Shown here: positions 12,441-22,678 of the stretch, piece by piece
Numbering within the stretch: the first letter of the stretch is position 1
Layout: every line of letters begins with the position of its first letter
Assembly (NCBI GenBank): GCA_948567375.1
Contig: OX419756.1
Coordinates: 35,504,552-35,568,551 of the forward strand
DNA: 64,000 nucleotides
Source of the DNA: Lunularia cruciata
Lineage: Eukaryota; Streptophyta; Marchantiopsida; Lunulariales; Lunulariaceae
Direction of reading: 5' to 3'
Position numbers and translations under genes: made by a program
The notes under the pieces: generated by a model
What the model saw: the letters and a program-made list of their open reading frames with translations, nothing else
What the model was told of the DNA's origin: nothing
Database searches by the model: none

Positions 12441-14360
12441 GTGTCCGCACCATTGTTGTGGGACATGGATGAGATTTATGGGGTCTCCAAAGGCCCTAGT
12501 CGTTACTATGGTATAGTGGGTATCATTGAGTTAGATGACTTCATCCAAGAGTTTGATAGTTGGTGTGATATGCAGCAGATGCGGAACCCGACTTTGTTCA
12601 CACCTTTCATGGCATGGAAGGGGTTGTTTCAACACTTGGAGGGTCCGTCGATGGATGACTACCATGAGTTCAGGAGAGCTCATTTGGAGGAGATTGAGTT
12701 ATGGAGATAGTATTAGTCTCCAAACTATGTCTCTATCACTTCAGGCTTGGTGGCCAGGAGTAGATTGACTATACCTATGAGTTCTAGCTCGAGTAGTGTT
12801 GGTGGAGCTAGTGGAGGTGCACTAGCTGGAGATAGTGTTACCACGAGCGGAGGTACCGCTGCAAGAGGTGGTGTGGTACCGGGGTTTAACCCCATGGTGG
12901 AGTTCTTTCTATGTTTGAGGTAGAACTACCAGGGAGTACGGACTGACAAGCTGAGGAGCTTGCAAGAGTTCTAGCGGAAGGCTGGAGAGAGCCTACATGA
13001 GGCATACACTTGCATGAGGCGGCTGATCAGTTTCACTCAGGGAGTAACTGAGGCCTAGGCAGTCCAGTTTTGGTATGGAATACTGGACAAGGAGCAACAT
13101 AGAGTTTGTGATGCTACGTTGTTGTAGGCTACTTTGCCTACTTTGGCAGTGGTCTTTGGTTTGGCCGAGCGTATTGAGCTCAACATGGTGGAGGAGAGAG
13201 TGGTGACATCTGGATTTGGTAGGGAGACCTCATCCAAGACTGTGACTTCTTCTAGAGTGCAGCAAAGTGCACCACGCCCAGTTGGTTTTTGAGGACAAGG
13301 TGGACAGCCTAGATCCTATGGAGCGAGTGGAGGGCCTAGTGGAGTTAGACTCTTACCTTCATTTGCGGGTCAGTTGCAGCCAATGAGTGGTAGTGTTGCT
13401 TGTTGGACTTGTGGTGGACCTCATCATAGGAGAGAGTGTACTCAGGGCAGCGGACATGATACCTCTGGTGCATCACAGCCAGCACAGAGGTAGTGTGAGC
13501 ACTGCCACAGATTTGGTCACACTAGTTACCGGTGTTTTGACCTACACTCGAAGTTACGGAGTGGTAGGGCTGCTATGGCAGGTCGTAGAGGAGCTCATGT
13601 TCATGGAAGACGAGGTGGTAGAGGTGGTAGTAGAGGATCTACACCTAGTAGGAGTGCAGTAGCTACCCTTACTTTTGACACAGCTATGGCTACTCGGATT
13701 GAGCAGTTGGAGCAAAGACTGGCTAGTATGGCTATTGCTTAGAGGAGATCAGATTTGGGTGCTGAGGTTTCCACCTCATATGCTGATGATAGAGATGCTT
13801 TGGATTTCATGTGCGGAGCAGCACAGGTTGATGCATCTGCAGCAGTGACTAGGAGTGTAATACGTGCTCCAGAGCCTAGAGGAGCATCAATGGAGTTGGA
13901 CCCACAGAGAGGAGAGGTTGGGAGATAGCTCAAACTTCCCCAGTCTTTCACGCTATTTGAGGCATTGTAGACAACATCCATGGTTCCTAGATGTCCTAGT
14001 GTAGGTGTGGTAGGTGGTGATGGAGTACATGATGGACTACCTACTAGTCAGCCACCTACTACTACACAAATTGAGTCTAGCATGATGTTGGAGGTGGCTC
14101 AGCTGATTATGCGGCGTCCTTTGTTTTTGGCCAGTGACATGTTTACATTGGGAGTTGACCCAACCCCAGTGTTCCGGTCGGCTGCCACACTTTGTGAGAG
14201 TAGGGATGATGCGGTTCCTACTACTAGGGCAAAGGTGGTTGATAGTGGAGCTGACTTGGTTGAAGAGCATGGGATTTGTTTAGGGACTAATGGTTTATGG
14301 CAGGCAGTAGCGGCTAGACTGGAGGAGTTGCAAGGTAGACCGGCCTTTGAGAGAGCATAG
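12441..14360 (+). pseudogene. gag of B
   Basis: This would be the structural polyprotein that forms the particle and binds RNA. A capsid-like segment is seen at 12441-12710 (FDSWCDMQQM, then LFQHLEG), continued near 12890-13180 by a segment with NYQGVRTDKLRSLQEF and FWYGILDKE. Two zinc knuckles follow: CWTCGGPHHRREC at 13401-13439 and CEHCHRFGHTSYRC at 13493-13534. An Arg/Gly-rich patch (GRRGAHVHGRRGGRGG near 13580-13630) may bind nucleic acid. The segment to 14360 has no known motif. The chosen start, ATG at 12441, is only the first long open stretch. At least five stops interrupt the frame. Confidence 0.7.
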
Positions 14361-14394
14361 TTCACACCTAGTGTTGTCCTATTGGATAACCAGA

Positions 14395-14720
14395 GGGAGA
14401 TTTTTTGTTTGGTGGGACCTTTAGGGAAGTCTATACACCACAAAGAGTCTTATTAGACTCTGGTGCGCAACCGTTTATATTGGAGAAGGCTGTAGTTGTT
14501 GGTCTAGAGTTATGAAAGACCGATGTAGAGAGGTGTCCATTTTAGATCCAAACATCTCTAGGTGGTGGTTCAACATAGTACATCACACGTGGGGAGCTTG
14601 TTGTCCAGGTTCAGCTTGGTCATCCGACTGATAGCTTGGTGGTGAGAGCTCAAGCTATTGCGACAATAGTTGAGTCATATGATGTGCTAGTTGGGGGAGT
14701 AGTGTTATACCCCATGGGTT
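14395..14720 (+). pseudogene. Aspartic protease of B
   Basis: The retropepsin active-site motif is visible as RVLLDSGAQPFI at about 14437-14472. It is followed by a flap-like hydrophobic region and, near 14680-14730, DVLVGGVVLYPMGF, which resembles the usual LLG-DWL-P end of gypsy proteases. The catalytic DSG is intact although stops occur on either side. The domain would process Gag and Pol and lies directly upstream of the methyltransferase region. Confidence 0.7.
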
Positions 14721-15129
14721 TCAGCATTGACTATTGGGAGGAGACAACCTCTTATAGACCTGGTTGGCAGTCTAGTGAGGAACGGGTATGTTGCCTACTA
14801 GTACGCTTTAGTAGTGGCAGTCTTGGCTCACTACAATCCGGGATCATGGCAGCATCAGTTTTAGCTTTCAGTGGTGCAGTTACTTGGCCTGGTGAATTGT
14901 TGGAGTGGAATGCCCATGCAGAGGATACTCCAAAGGAGATCACTTGGCTTTGGAGTACGAGTGGGATTGTTCCATCCCTTGGATGTTCCATTGTGGAGTT
15001 CAGAGGAGGCGTTGCAGCAACATGCAGATCAGTTGGTGCAGCAGGCTTGGAGTGGAGCCTTCATACCATCAGGAGATGAGTGTGAGGATGAGCCTCCAGA
15101 GGCAATTGCTTTGACACCTCTGGCTACCA
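14721..15129 (+). pseudogene. B pol segment between protease and methyltransferase
   Basis: Open stretches (14636-15079) show WEETTSYRPGWQS just after the protease and a Trp-rich tract (TWPGELLEWN near 14885-14910), but no domain I recognise. It may be a linker or an N-terminal part of the methyltransferase. A frameshift occurs near 15070-15100. Confidence 0.4.
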
Positions 15130-16140
15130 CACTCATTGTTTGGCAGTATCCAATAGAGGGGATATGCCTATTGGAGTTGTTTGGTAGGATCAACACCGGA
15201 CTAGCTGCGGTGTTATAGGCGGGTACCCGAGTACAAAAGTACTTTTATGTAGAGAGAGATGAGACTGCTAGGCAAGTCTCTCTACATCATGTGGCACACT
15301 TGGCCTATCGGTATCCGGAGTTATTACCAATGTCAGCAGTCAGAGGTTACCAGAAGGCCCTACCAGTAGACATTTCCTTATTGGGGGCGCATGACCTAAA
15401 GAGACATGGGCCTATTCACTTGGTGATTTTTGGATGGCCATGTTAGGGACATATATGTGCGGGCCACGGTTTGGGTCTTCAAGATCCTCATTTTGGTGTG
15501 TTTTGGGAGATGCTACGGATACTACAACATCTCCAGGTTCATCAGTCCGTTTCTCCAGCTTACCTTTTGGAGAACGTGCCTTTGATGGGTGATTCTTGCA
15601 CTAGAGTGGTGGCGAGTACACATCAAGTCCATGCTTGGATGGGACCTATTGTATTGTTAGATGCAGCCAGAGTGGGATCAGGGGCTCATCGTCTTCATCT
15701 TTGGTGGACAAACTTCTTACCTAGAGAGGTTCTACAGCGCGCTTATGATGGGTTCAGCGACTTGATCACATCCTTGTGGATGACATCTTGGATGTTGGAC
15801 GTCAGTCTCAAATAGTGGTAGTGGCTGATAGGTCACCTAAGGCAGTGGTGAACCTAGTTAAATAGCATAGAGCCGCATTTCCCACACTCATGAGTTTCCC
15901 AAGCTCTCATGCTTTTCAAGAGGGAGGACCTGGACTTGTTTGGGACTCACATTTACAGCAATTGGTAGAGCCCAATGCTGATGAGAGAGAGCGGGTGATG
16001 GGTTTTTGCACCGGTATTACCGCTATTGCAACAGTGTCAGAGGCACTCAAGCGTCAGGTGTTAGTTCAGGCTATGGACCTAAACTATTTGACCTGGATTG
16101 TGAGCATTGGCTTGGCAGAGCAGCGTAGGATGCGGTTGAT
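15130..16140 (+). pseudogene. DNMT3-like DNA cytosine-5 methyltransferase domain of B
   Basis: This domain would transfer a methyl group from S-adenosylmethionine to cytosine in DNA. Motif I is ELFGRINTGLAAVL at 15173-15214, motif II is YFYVERDETARQV near 15246-15284, and motif IV is FGWPC with the catalytic Cys codon at 15441-15443. Motif VI is LLENVP near 15564-15581, motif VIII is AHRLHLWWTN at 15684-15713, and motifs IX-X are ERVMGF near 15988-16005 then RQVLVQAMDL. The order is not permuted, unlike plant DRM enzymes, and the spacing and the AHR-WWTN box resemble DNMT3. The Gln codon after the catalytic Cys is TAG, and further stops lie near 15216 and 15814. It sits between protease and reverse transcriptase in the pol order. 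I am confident of the fold, less of the subfamily. Confidence 0.85.
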
Positions 16141-16469
16141 AGGCATCACCACTCGGGCACTTGTGAGCCTAGTGCCTATCGAGATGATTCAGGCACATGC
16201 TGGGGGTGATGGACCAAGTGAAAATGGTATTCTTGAGACACATCTAGTAGCTACTAGGGAGAGTGGTCTACTTGGAGTCCATCCAGGTGAGCGTGGGCTA
16301 CTTGGATTACACCCTTGGTCCACATGAGATGCAGCTAGAGGACGTGTAGAGCTTGCAGCCAAAGTGGAGGGAGTTTTTCACACAGAGGTTGGGACCTCTA
16401 GTGGTTGGGGGCATGACACTATTGCTTCCAAGGGCCCACTGTAGCAGCCAGTTAGTACATCTTCCACTC
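16141..16469 (+). pseudogene. Linker between methyltransferase and reverse transcriptase of B
   Basis: The methyltransferase frame continues to about 16327. Near the end an imperfect repeat, SGLLGVHPGERGLLGLHP (about 16260-16315), is encoded. No domain is recognised. The same linker is kept in B' (about 800-1040). Confidence 0.5.
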
Positions 16470-17960
16470 TTATGACAATTTCAAAGGATACTTGGGAGCC
16501 AGATCTTGGACTTCAGCTTACTGGAGAGGAAAGACGGAGCATTTGGAGGTTCTTGAGGAGTCACACAAGTTGTTTTGCATTCAGTATGAAGGATTTGGGT
16601 GCTTTAAAGGGACCTGGTATACGGATTGAGCTGACTAGCGATACACCAATTTTCTGACATCCTTATCGCTATAGTGACATGGAGAGGACATTGATTCAGA
16701 GCCGGAGTAGTGACCTTTTTGAGGTTGGTTTGGTGGAGATTTCACATGGAGAGTATGCATCAACGATAGTAATGCCAACCAAGAAGGATATGCATGGCAA
16801 CTATACAGATAAGCGGATGTGTGGAGGTTACCGTCCTATCAACCGACAAACTAGGGCTGATCGGTGTGCCATGCCTACACCGGAGGAGATTTTTGATGCA
16901 ATTGGGCATGCAAAGGTCTTCAGTACTTTGGATCTTTGAGCGGGATATCATCAGCTGCCAATCAGGGAGGAGGATAAGTCCAAGATAGCATTCTAGGCTA
17001 TTGATCCTCACGGCAAGGATGTGTTATATTTGTGGAGGTTCTTACCATTTGGGTTGAAGAACACTCTTGCTGAGTTCTAGAGGGTCATAGATAGGATCCT
17101 AGCTGGATTGGGTTTTGCTCGGTGTTATATTGATGACATTTTGGTCTATAACACTACTGTGGAGGAGCATGAGAGACAGTTGTTGGAGGTGTTTGAGAGG
17201 TTGAGATCTCATAGACTCAAATTACATCCTGGGAAGTGTAGGTTCTTCCACAAGCAAGTTGAGTATTTGGGTCACACTATCTACCTTGGAGGACTTGGTG
17301 TTCAGCAGACCAAGGTGGAGGCTATTGCACGTATTCCTTGACCTACGGATGTGAGCAGAGTGTAAGCATTCCTTGGGTTGGTGAACTTCTATCATCGCTA
17401 TGTTAGAGGATTTAGTGCCATTGCCAAGACCTTGATGAAGCTGACCAAGCTTACACATGAGTGGTGTTGGGGAGATGAGCAGGATAGAGCTTTTGTAGAG
17501 CTCAAGGAGAGGTTGACATGTGCTCCTATTTTGAGGAGACCAATTAGAGGATAACCATTTCAGGTTCATACTGATTGGAGTATGTTGGGGCTTGGAGCAA
17601 TGCTCACCAAGCATGATGATGAGGGGAAGGAGTTTGTAGTGGCCTATGCTAGTCGCTCCAACAATTCAGCAGAGGCAAAGTATAGTTCATATGAGGGAGA
17701 GTACTTGGCAGTAGTTTGGGCAGTAGCACATTTTTGATGTTACCTATTTGGTAACCCCTTCACTCTCATCACTGATCATCAGCCACTGAAGTGGTTGATG
17801 GAGTTTGACAAGCTTTTAGGGAAGCTTGCACAATGGGCTCTGATTTTACAATAGTATGATTTCACGGTTGTTCACAAACCTGGAGTGGTGAACCATGATG
17901 CAAATAGGTTGAGTAGAAATCCATGTCCCAGCCAGCAGAATCAGACCGGAGCACGTTGGC
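16470..17960 (+). pseudogene. Reverse transcriptase and RNase H of B
   Basis: These domains would copy element RNA into DNA. Reverse transcriptase motifs: VEISHGEYASTIVMPTKKD near 16733-16790, GGYRPINRQT, STLDL followed by AGYHQLPI near 16920-16965, LPFGLKNTLAEF, and the catalytic box CYIDDILVY at 17123-17149. The thumb-connection part reads FLGLVNFYHRYVRGF near 17368-17410. RNase H follows with [14 protein letters not shown] near 17565-17605, [25 protein letters not shown], and ITDHQPLKWL near 17772-17800. All catalytic Asp residues I can place remain, but TGA replaces Arg in DLRAGYHQ and several TAG codons replace Trp or Gln. Identity to B' is high over the whole span. Confidence 0.85.
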
Positions 17961-18059
17961 ATGGTGAGACATATGAGGAGATGGTGCCAGGTTGGCATGC
18001 ATTGGCCTTTTTGTGTATATTTTTAGAGGCTTTGGTGGTATCTCTCTTAGCACATACAG

Positions 18060-19411
18060 GAGGAGTTATTGAGGTCAGAGATCCAAAGAGTGAAGATATT
18101 GGTACAGTTCAGCAAGACATTCATGATGATGTCTTAGTGATAGACTATCTTTGCATTGGTGTTGTGGGTGGCATAGTTAGGGCCAAGGAGAGAGACCGTG
18201 TTCTTCAGCAAGCCAGACGGTTTAGATTGGAGGGCATACACCTTTTGCGTGTATGGGAGGATAGTAGAGTGCAAGTAGTACCACTTCTAGCACAAAGATC
18301 ACAGTTGGTCCGTCATGCTCATGAGGAGCTAGGACATTTTGGAGTAAAGCATACATATAGCTTACTCTAGAGTCATTATTGGTGGCGTGGTATGCAGACC
18401 GAGGTACAACAATTTGTTGCCGAATGTGTGGTTTGTGACCGAGTTAGAGCATCATTCAATGCTCCTACGCCACAGTTACACCCATTACCTATCATGGGAT
18501 TGGGTTACCGTTGGAGTTTGGACTTTGTTGGACCTTTACCGCTGACTATGAGACATCATCGGTATGTTTTGGTGATGGTGGAGCACTTCTCCAAGTGGAT
18601 TGTGTTGGTTACACTTTCTGACAAGTCTAGTGAAGAGACAACTTACTTGTTCCTGGATCAAGTTCTTAGTCATTTTGGTGCACCAGCTGAGGTTTTGACT
18701 GATCAAGGTATAGAGTTGTTGGGAGAGTTTTAGGTCTTGTGTGACAAGGTTTTGATTGATCATTGTACTACATCCTGAGATCACCCTGAGGCAGATGGCT
18801 TAGCAGAGAGAGTGGTTCAGACGGTGAAGAGAGGATTGCAAAAGTATGGTTTGTAGAGAGGCCACTTGGGAGATTGGGATCTCTAGTTACCTTGGTTGGC
18901 CATGGGCTATTGATTCAGCTGGAAAGCCTCCTTAGCATCCTTCTCTCCATACTTTCTACTCTATGGATGAGATTCTGATTTACCTGCAGCCATTTGTCAA
19001 GATGCTACTGTAGTTTTGGACTTGGATGACCCCAATGTATGGATGAGCGCATGTTCTCAGTAGGCAGAGATCTTTCAGAGAGTGATGCCAATGGCCTTTG
19101 AGAACTTGGCGATTGCTCAGCATAGAGATACTTTACGCTATGCTACCATTTGAGGAGGAGGTTATAGACCCTCAATCCGTCAATTTCATCCAGGCGACTA
19201 TGTATATCTACAATAAACAACACCGATAACACTTGATGTTTTGATAGGACGTACTATCTTGAGAGTGCGTGAGGTTTTGCCATCTAGAGTCCTTGCGTTG
19301 GAAGGACGTGATGGTGTTTTTTGGAAGGATCATGTGCGCAATTGTGCGCCATGCCACCTCCCAAACATTGATGGTACTATGGACCCAAGCTTGGCACTTG
19401 TACGTGCAGGC
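18060..19411 (+). pseudogene. Integrase of B
   Basis: This would insert the DNA copy into the genome. The zinc domain shows HAHEELGHFG near 18314-18345 and CVVC at 18424-18435. The catalytic core shows SLDFVGPLP (first Asp 18521-18523), LTDQG (second Asp 18701-18703) and a LAERVVQ segment with Glu at 18806-18808. After about 18840 the frame is broken and compressed. A C-terminal segment reopens at 19241-19411, ending APCHLPNIDGTMDP, a GPY-like tail that runs without a stop into the PHD finger. The core residues are present but stops (for example near 18370 and 18731) inactivate it. Confidence 0.8.
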
Positions 19412-19417
19412 TTGAGG

Positions 19418-19558
19418 TGTATGTTATGTGGCTCTTCTGGTGGAGCTGCTACTATGTTAGTGTGTGATAGATGTTTGAGAGGATGGCATATGGCATGTAT
19501 GACTCCTCCCCTCGTTGTGGTTCCTCAAGGACAGTGGTTATGTCCTAGATGTACTTGA
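19418..19558 (+). pseudogene. PHD finger at the C-terminus of B integrase
   Basis: PHD fingers are two-zinc modules that usually read methylated or unmodified histone H3 tails. The C4-H-C3 ligands are all visible: CMLC at 19418-19429, CDRC, the His in GWHMAC, then CPRC ending at 19552. Between them lie TPPL and a Trp in QGQWLCP, both typical of PHD domains. It is in one open frame with the integrase tail from 19241 to the stop at 19556-19558, which closes the polyprotein. It takes the position a chromodomain holds in chromoviruses such as C and D. The copy in B' (49975-50112) keeps the same ligands. The domain itself is intact; the polyprotein around it is not. Confidence 0.85.
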
Positions 19559-19727
19559 CCTATAGCTAGTTCATTCTTTATATGGTATAGATTGCAGATA
19601 GGTGACTAACGATGGGGCTCCATAGCACCCGACCTCTTGATCTTTGCTCATCATAGGGTATACCATATACTTAGAGTAGATGGCTATTTGGAGTTAGAGG
19701 GACCTAACTGCCAGCTAAGGAGGCAAT
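19559..19727 (+). other. B 3' untranslated region with polypurine tract
   Basis: No gene is seen. Immediately before the TGTGGCAC start at 19728 lies AGCTAAGGAGGCAAT, purine-rich as expected for a plus-strand primer. B' has GCTAGGGAGGCGAT in the same place (before 50285). Confidence 0.6.
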
Positions 19728-20358
19728 TGTGGCACTTTAGCTAGTGTGTATGATGTTGACAGCAATATATATTGTGTAGCAATGTATGTTGTGTAGCAAT
19801 GTGTGTTGTATAGCAGTCACGCCATTTGTAGTTTTGCATCTAGATGCTCGGACACTGGAGTTCTAGTGATAGTAGTTAGAGGCAGTTTAGCCATTACTCA
19901 TAGACTACTTTCTGACTGTCAAATTTTAGGTTTAGGGTACTGACTTCATGGTGGGGTCTACCATCACTTGCACCGTCCGCACTATCAAGTGTGTCATCAA
20001 CGGGACCGTTGGGAGGAGACGGGTCGAAATCAGGGGTATACCCTAGAAGTGCAGTTCCAGAGAGCTCACTTCTTTGATGTTGAGCCTTTTAGTTCCTAGC
20101 TGGAGTGGACAGAAAGCCGGCAAGCATCACCTAGAGTCTTTATGCTAGAGTGGGTGTGGCTTGACTATAATCAGTGCACTATTGTTGGCAAGTTGTTGAG
20201 GATCAGATCAAGTATTGATCTGAGTTTGATTGATTTGAGTGGTAAACAATCTGATTATTGTGGCACTTTAGAGTCTATGTATGACTTATGTGGGAGTTGT
20301 GCTTCTATTGTATATGATGTTGATAATGATGTATGTTGTGTAGCAATGTATATACGCA
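19728..20358 (+). repeat. 3' LTR region of B: R1-core-R1
   Basis: It consists of R1 (19728-19815), a 443-bp core starting GTCACGCC (19816-20258) and a second R1 (20259-20358). R1 starts TGTGGCACTTTAG and ends in CA. The same arrangement is in B' (R1 50285-50384, core, R1 50841-50940). The core alone matches the 5' LTR. Confidence 0.75.
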
Positions 20359-20359
20359 C

Positions 20360-22007
20360 GAAGTTGATTATGTCATGAGTGTCTTCACGGCACACAATGA
20401 TTTGGATAGAGGAAAGAAGGAGAAGTTGAGAGACTACTTTAAGCGGTTCATGGCCCTTTTGTACCATGTCCCAAAGCAATCTGGTGTGGTGGGTTACTCT
20501 GATGCCCAAGCCATTACTTGGTTCCTTGGAGGACTATCACCAAAGATTCATATCTTTGCCAAGGAGAGGAATGTAACTTTTTTGTACTAGGTCCTCAAAC
20601 ATATCACCCGATATGAGGTGGCTCATTCTCACTCTTCCGGTAACCAAAGAAATCAGGAGAAGAAAAGCAAGAAGCCTAGAAGAAGAGCTTCTTGCAATAC
20701 ATTCCCTTCTTTGGAAGAATCCTCCACATCTTCAAGTTCTTCTTTGGAATCCAAAGAAGAGTCAAAGCCAAGAAGGATACAAAGACACGGAGGAAAGAAA
20801 CCATTGACACTCCCAGCAAAGAGTGTAAATAAGGCAGATAATAAGCTCGATACTCTTATAAAAGAGTTTTCAGATTTAAAGATCCAGATGATTGGGGCGG
20901 AGGACCAAAGAAAGCCTCCTTCATTCAGTAGATCCAATGTATGGTGCACTGCATGTGGCAAGTCAGGCCATGCAAACACAAAATGCAATACTCATAATGC
21001 ATTTCTAGTGTAGCAGATTGATTGGGTTCCAAGATGGAACCAAGAGGAGGAAGAAGATGCGGTGTACCAAACTCAAGAGATATAGCCTCAAGCAAGCACA
21101 TTGTACCAAGGTCCAAAGTATGGACCAAGGGAGTATAAACCCAATGCTCCTCCACAAAGACCACCAATGGGCAGCCAGAATCACCCCCAAAACGTTGCAC
21201 CAAGGGCATGTTACAATTGTGGCTTGATGGGACATTGGTCTCCAAACTGTCCGGAGCCAAGATGGCAAATTGGGTATGTCTCCCTATGTAAGAATTGTAA
21301 AGGATCAGGTCAAACAGGCAACCAATGTCCTCATCCACCCAACCAGAAGCCGCTTATAAAATATGTACATACCTCAATTGAACATGCAACACTTCAGGCA
21401 AAAGGGGACATTGGTGTAGATTGTATAACACTTGAGGAAGCGAGACTTCAAGAAAGGAGTCCAACTCCAAAAGGAGAATGGCTGGACCTCAAGGTTTTGA
21501 AAGTTGAGACACTCACGGGCAAGAAGTAACTCCAAGGAACTAAGTACTACTTCCTTGTCTTCACAAAAGATGAAGAGGTTGTGCCCAAAAGCAATTCTTT
21601 CTGCAAAGGAGGAGAAGATTCTTGCAAAAGCCAAAGCTAAAGCTTTGCAGAAAGAAATCCAAGAAGCAATACAAAGGACTTGGGTAATGAGTTTGGAGGA
21701 GAATACAAAGACAAAGTCCCCAATTTTTCCGGTGGACATCAGATCCAAAGTAAAGGACTTGATACAAGCCGAGATGGGCAAACCCAAAGAACCTTGGGTC
21801 AAGACCACCAGTATTTTAGTCACAATCTTGAAGCAACCCAAAGTCCAACTCAAACAAGGTGAGTCTTTGAATACAAAGACAAAAGTGAAGAAAGTAAAGT
21901 TGGAAGGAGTACCAAAATATGATATTGTGGCGGATTTGGCATCCACAAGTGCAAACATCACATTCAAGAAATTATGGGAAGATAACAAGTTGTACAAGAA
22001 CAATTGA
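20360..22007 (+). pseudogene. gag of A, C-terminal part
   Basis: The frame resumes after B with EVDYVMSVF and reads capsid-like sequence (KLRDYFKRFMALLYHVPKQ, AQAITWFLGGL near 20500-20540). It continues through a Ser/Lys-rich part to three zinc-knuckle-like boxes: CTACGKSGHANTKC at about 20949-20990, CYNCGLMGHWSPNC near 21208-21250, and CKNCKGSGQTGNQC near 21292-21333. Only scattered stops (near 20588, 21011, 21527) break it, so this is one of the better kept parts of A. Its basic and zinc motifs would package RNA. The A' counterpart is on the minus strand at 36004-34061. Confidence 0.75.
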
Positions 22008-22079
22008 GTTTGACTCTCTAGAAAGTAAGGATGATGTCTAATAAAGACATGCCATCCATTTATCATATTGAGCAAGAGG

Positions 22080-22678
22080 ATTAGGGATCTCCCAAAGTTG
22101 ATGTGGAGATTGCAAGGTGCATGATAACATCAATACCCATTGATTTGGGGTCCGGTGTTAATGTAATGACTAAAGATTCTACAAATTGATTGGGATACCA
22201 TACGTTTGAGCCAACACCCCAAATTTTGAAGTTTGTAGATCAAACCAAGAGACGGCCTTTGAGTATGCTGTCAAACATAAAGACAATCATCGGAGGGGTC
22301 CCCTTCAAATTGAATTACATTGTGTTGAGACCAGTGACCAAAATTGGCTACCCATTGTTGATCAAAAGACCTTGGTTGTATAATGGCCAAGTTGTGGTGG
22401 ATTGGCACCAGCAGAAGTTGCGGTTCAAGGACATTGCATCCAATGACCAAAAGCTGGTGACAATGAGTTGGACAAAGGTTCTCCACCTCGGGGAGACAAC
22501 TCTGTTAGAAGACAAAGATGAATCCAAAGATTCATCATCCTCATCTTTAGAGGACTTCAAAGAAGAAGTCCAAGTCAATTACTTGGAATGCTACGAGGTG
22601 GATGTAGAAGACAAAGATCCATATTATATCACCTTGGATGAAAACAACTTGGAAGAAGGGGGTTTGATAGTAGTTTAA
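22080..22678 (+). pseudogene. Aspartic protease region of A
   Basis: The active-site-like motif IPIDLGSGVNVM (about 22128-22165) resembles the DLGAS form of Athila-type proteases. It is followed by a 160-codon open stretch (22190-22678) with IKRPWLYNGQVVVDWHQQKL and an acidic tail rich in Asp, Glu and Ser (DESKDSSSSSLEDFKEE). The enzyme would cleave Gag-Pol. One stop falls between motif and open stretch. Confidence 0.65.

Larger units (their letters stand above)
10868..20358 (+). mobile_element. B: innermost Ty3/gypsy element encoding DNA methyltransferase and PHD finger
   Basis: At 9.5 kb this is the most complete copy of its family here. Order: 5' LTR core, leader with 27-bp repeats, gag with two zinc knuckles, aspartic protease, a DNMT3-like cytosine methyltransferase, reverse transcriptase, RNase H, integrase, PHD finger, 3' LTR. 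It interrupts the gag of A. Both flanks carry about 25 similar bases starting GAAGTTGATTATGT (10844-10867 and 20360-20385) instead of the usual 5-bp duplication. Many stops are present, mostly TAG or TGA where Gln, Arg or Trp is expected, so it is not autonomous now. Confidence 0.88.

Noticed and set aside
14636-15079. 147-codon open frame as a separate small gene
   Set aside because: It reads continuously from the protease end of B pol and is better explained as part of the polyprotein.
15130-16140. Methyltransferase as an independent host gene or DRM pseudogene inside B
   Set aside because: A second copy in B' has the same position in pol, there are no intron remnants, and motif order is unpermuted, unlike DRM.
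21374-22075. 233-codon minus-strand open frame
   Set aside because: It overlaps the better supported gag frames of A on the plus strand, has no domain, and its Phe/Leu/Ser richness is typical of antisense reading.
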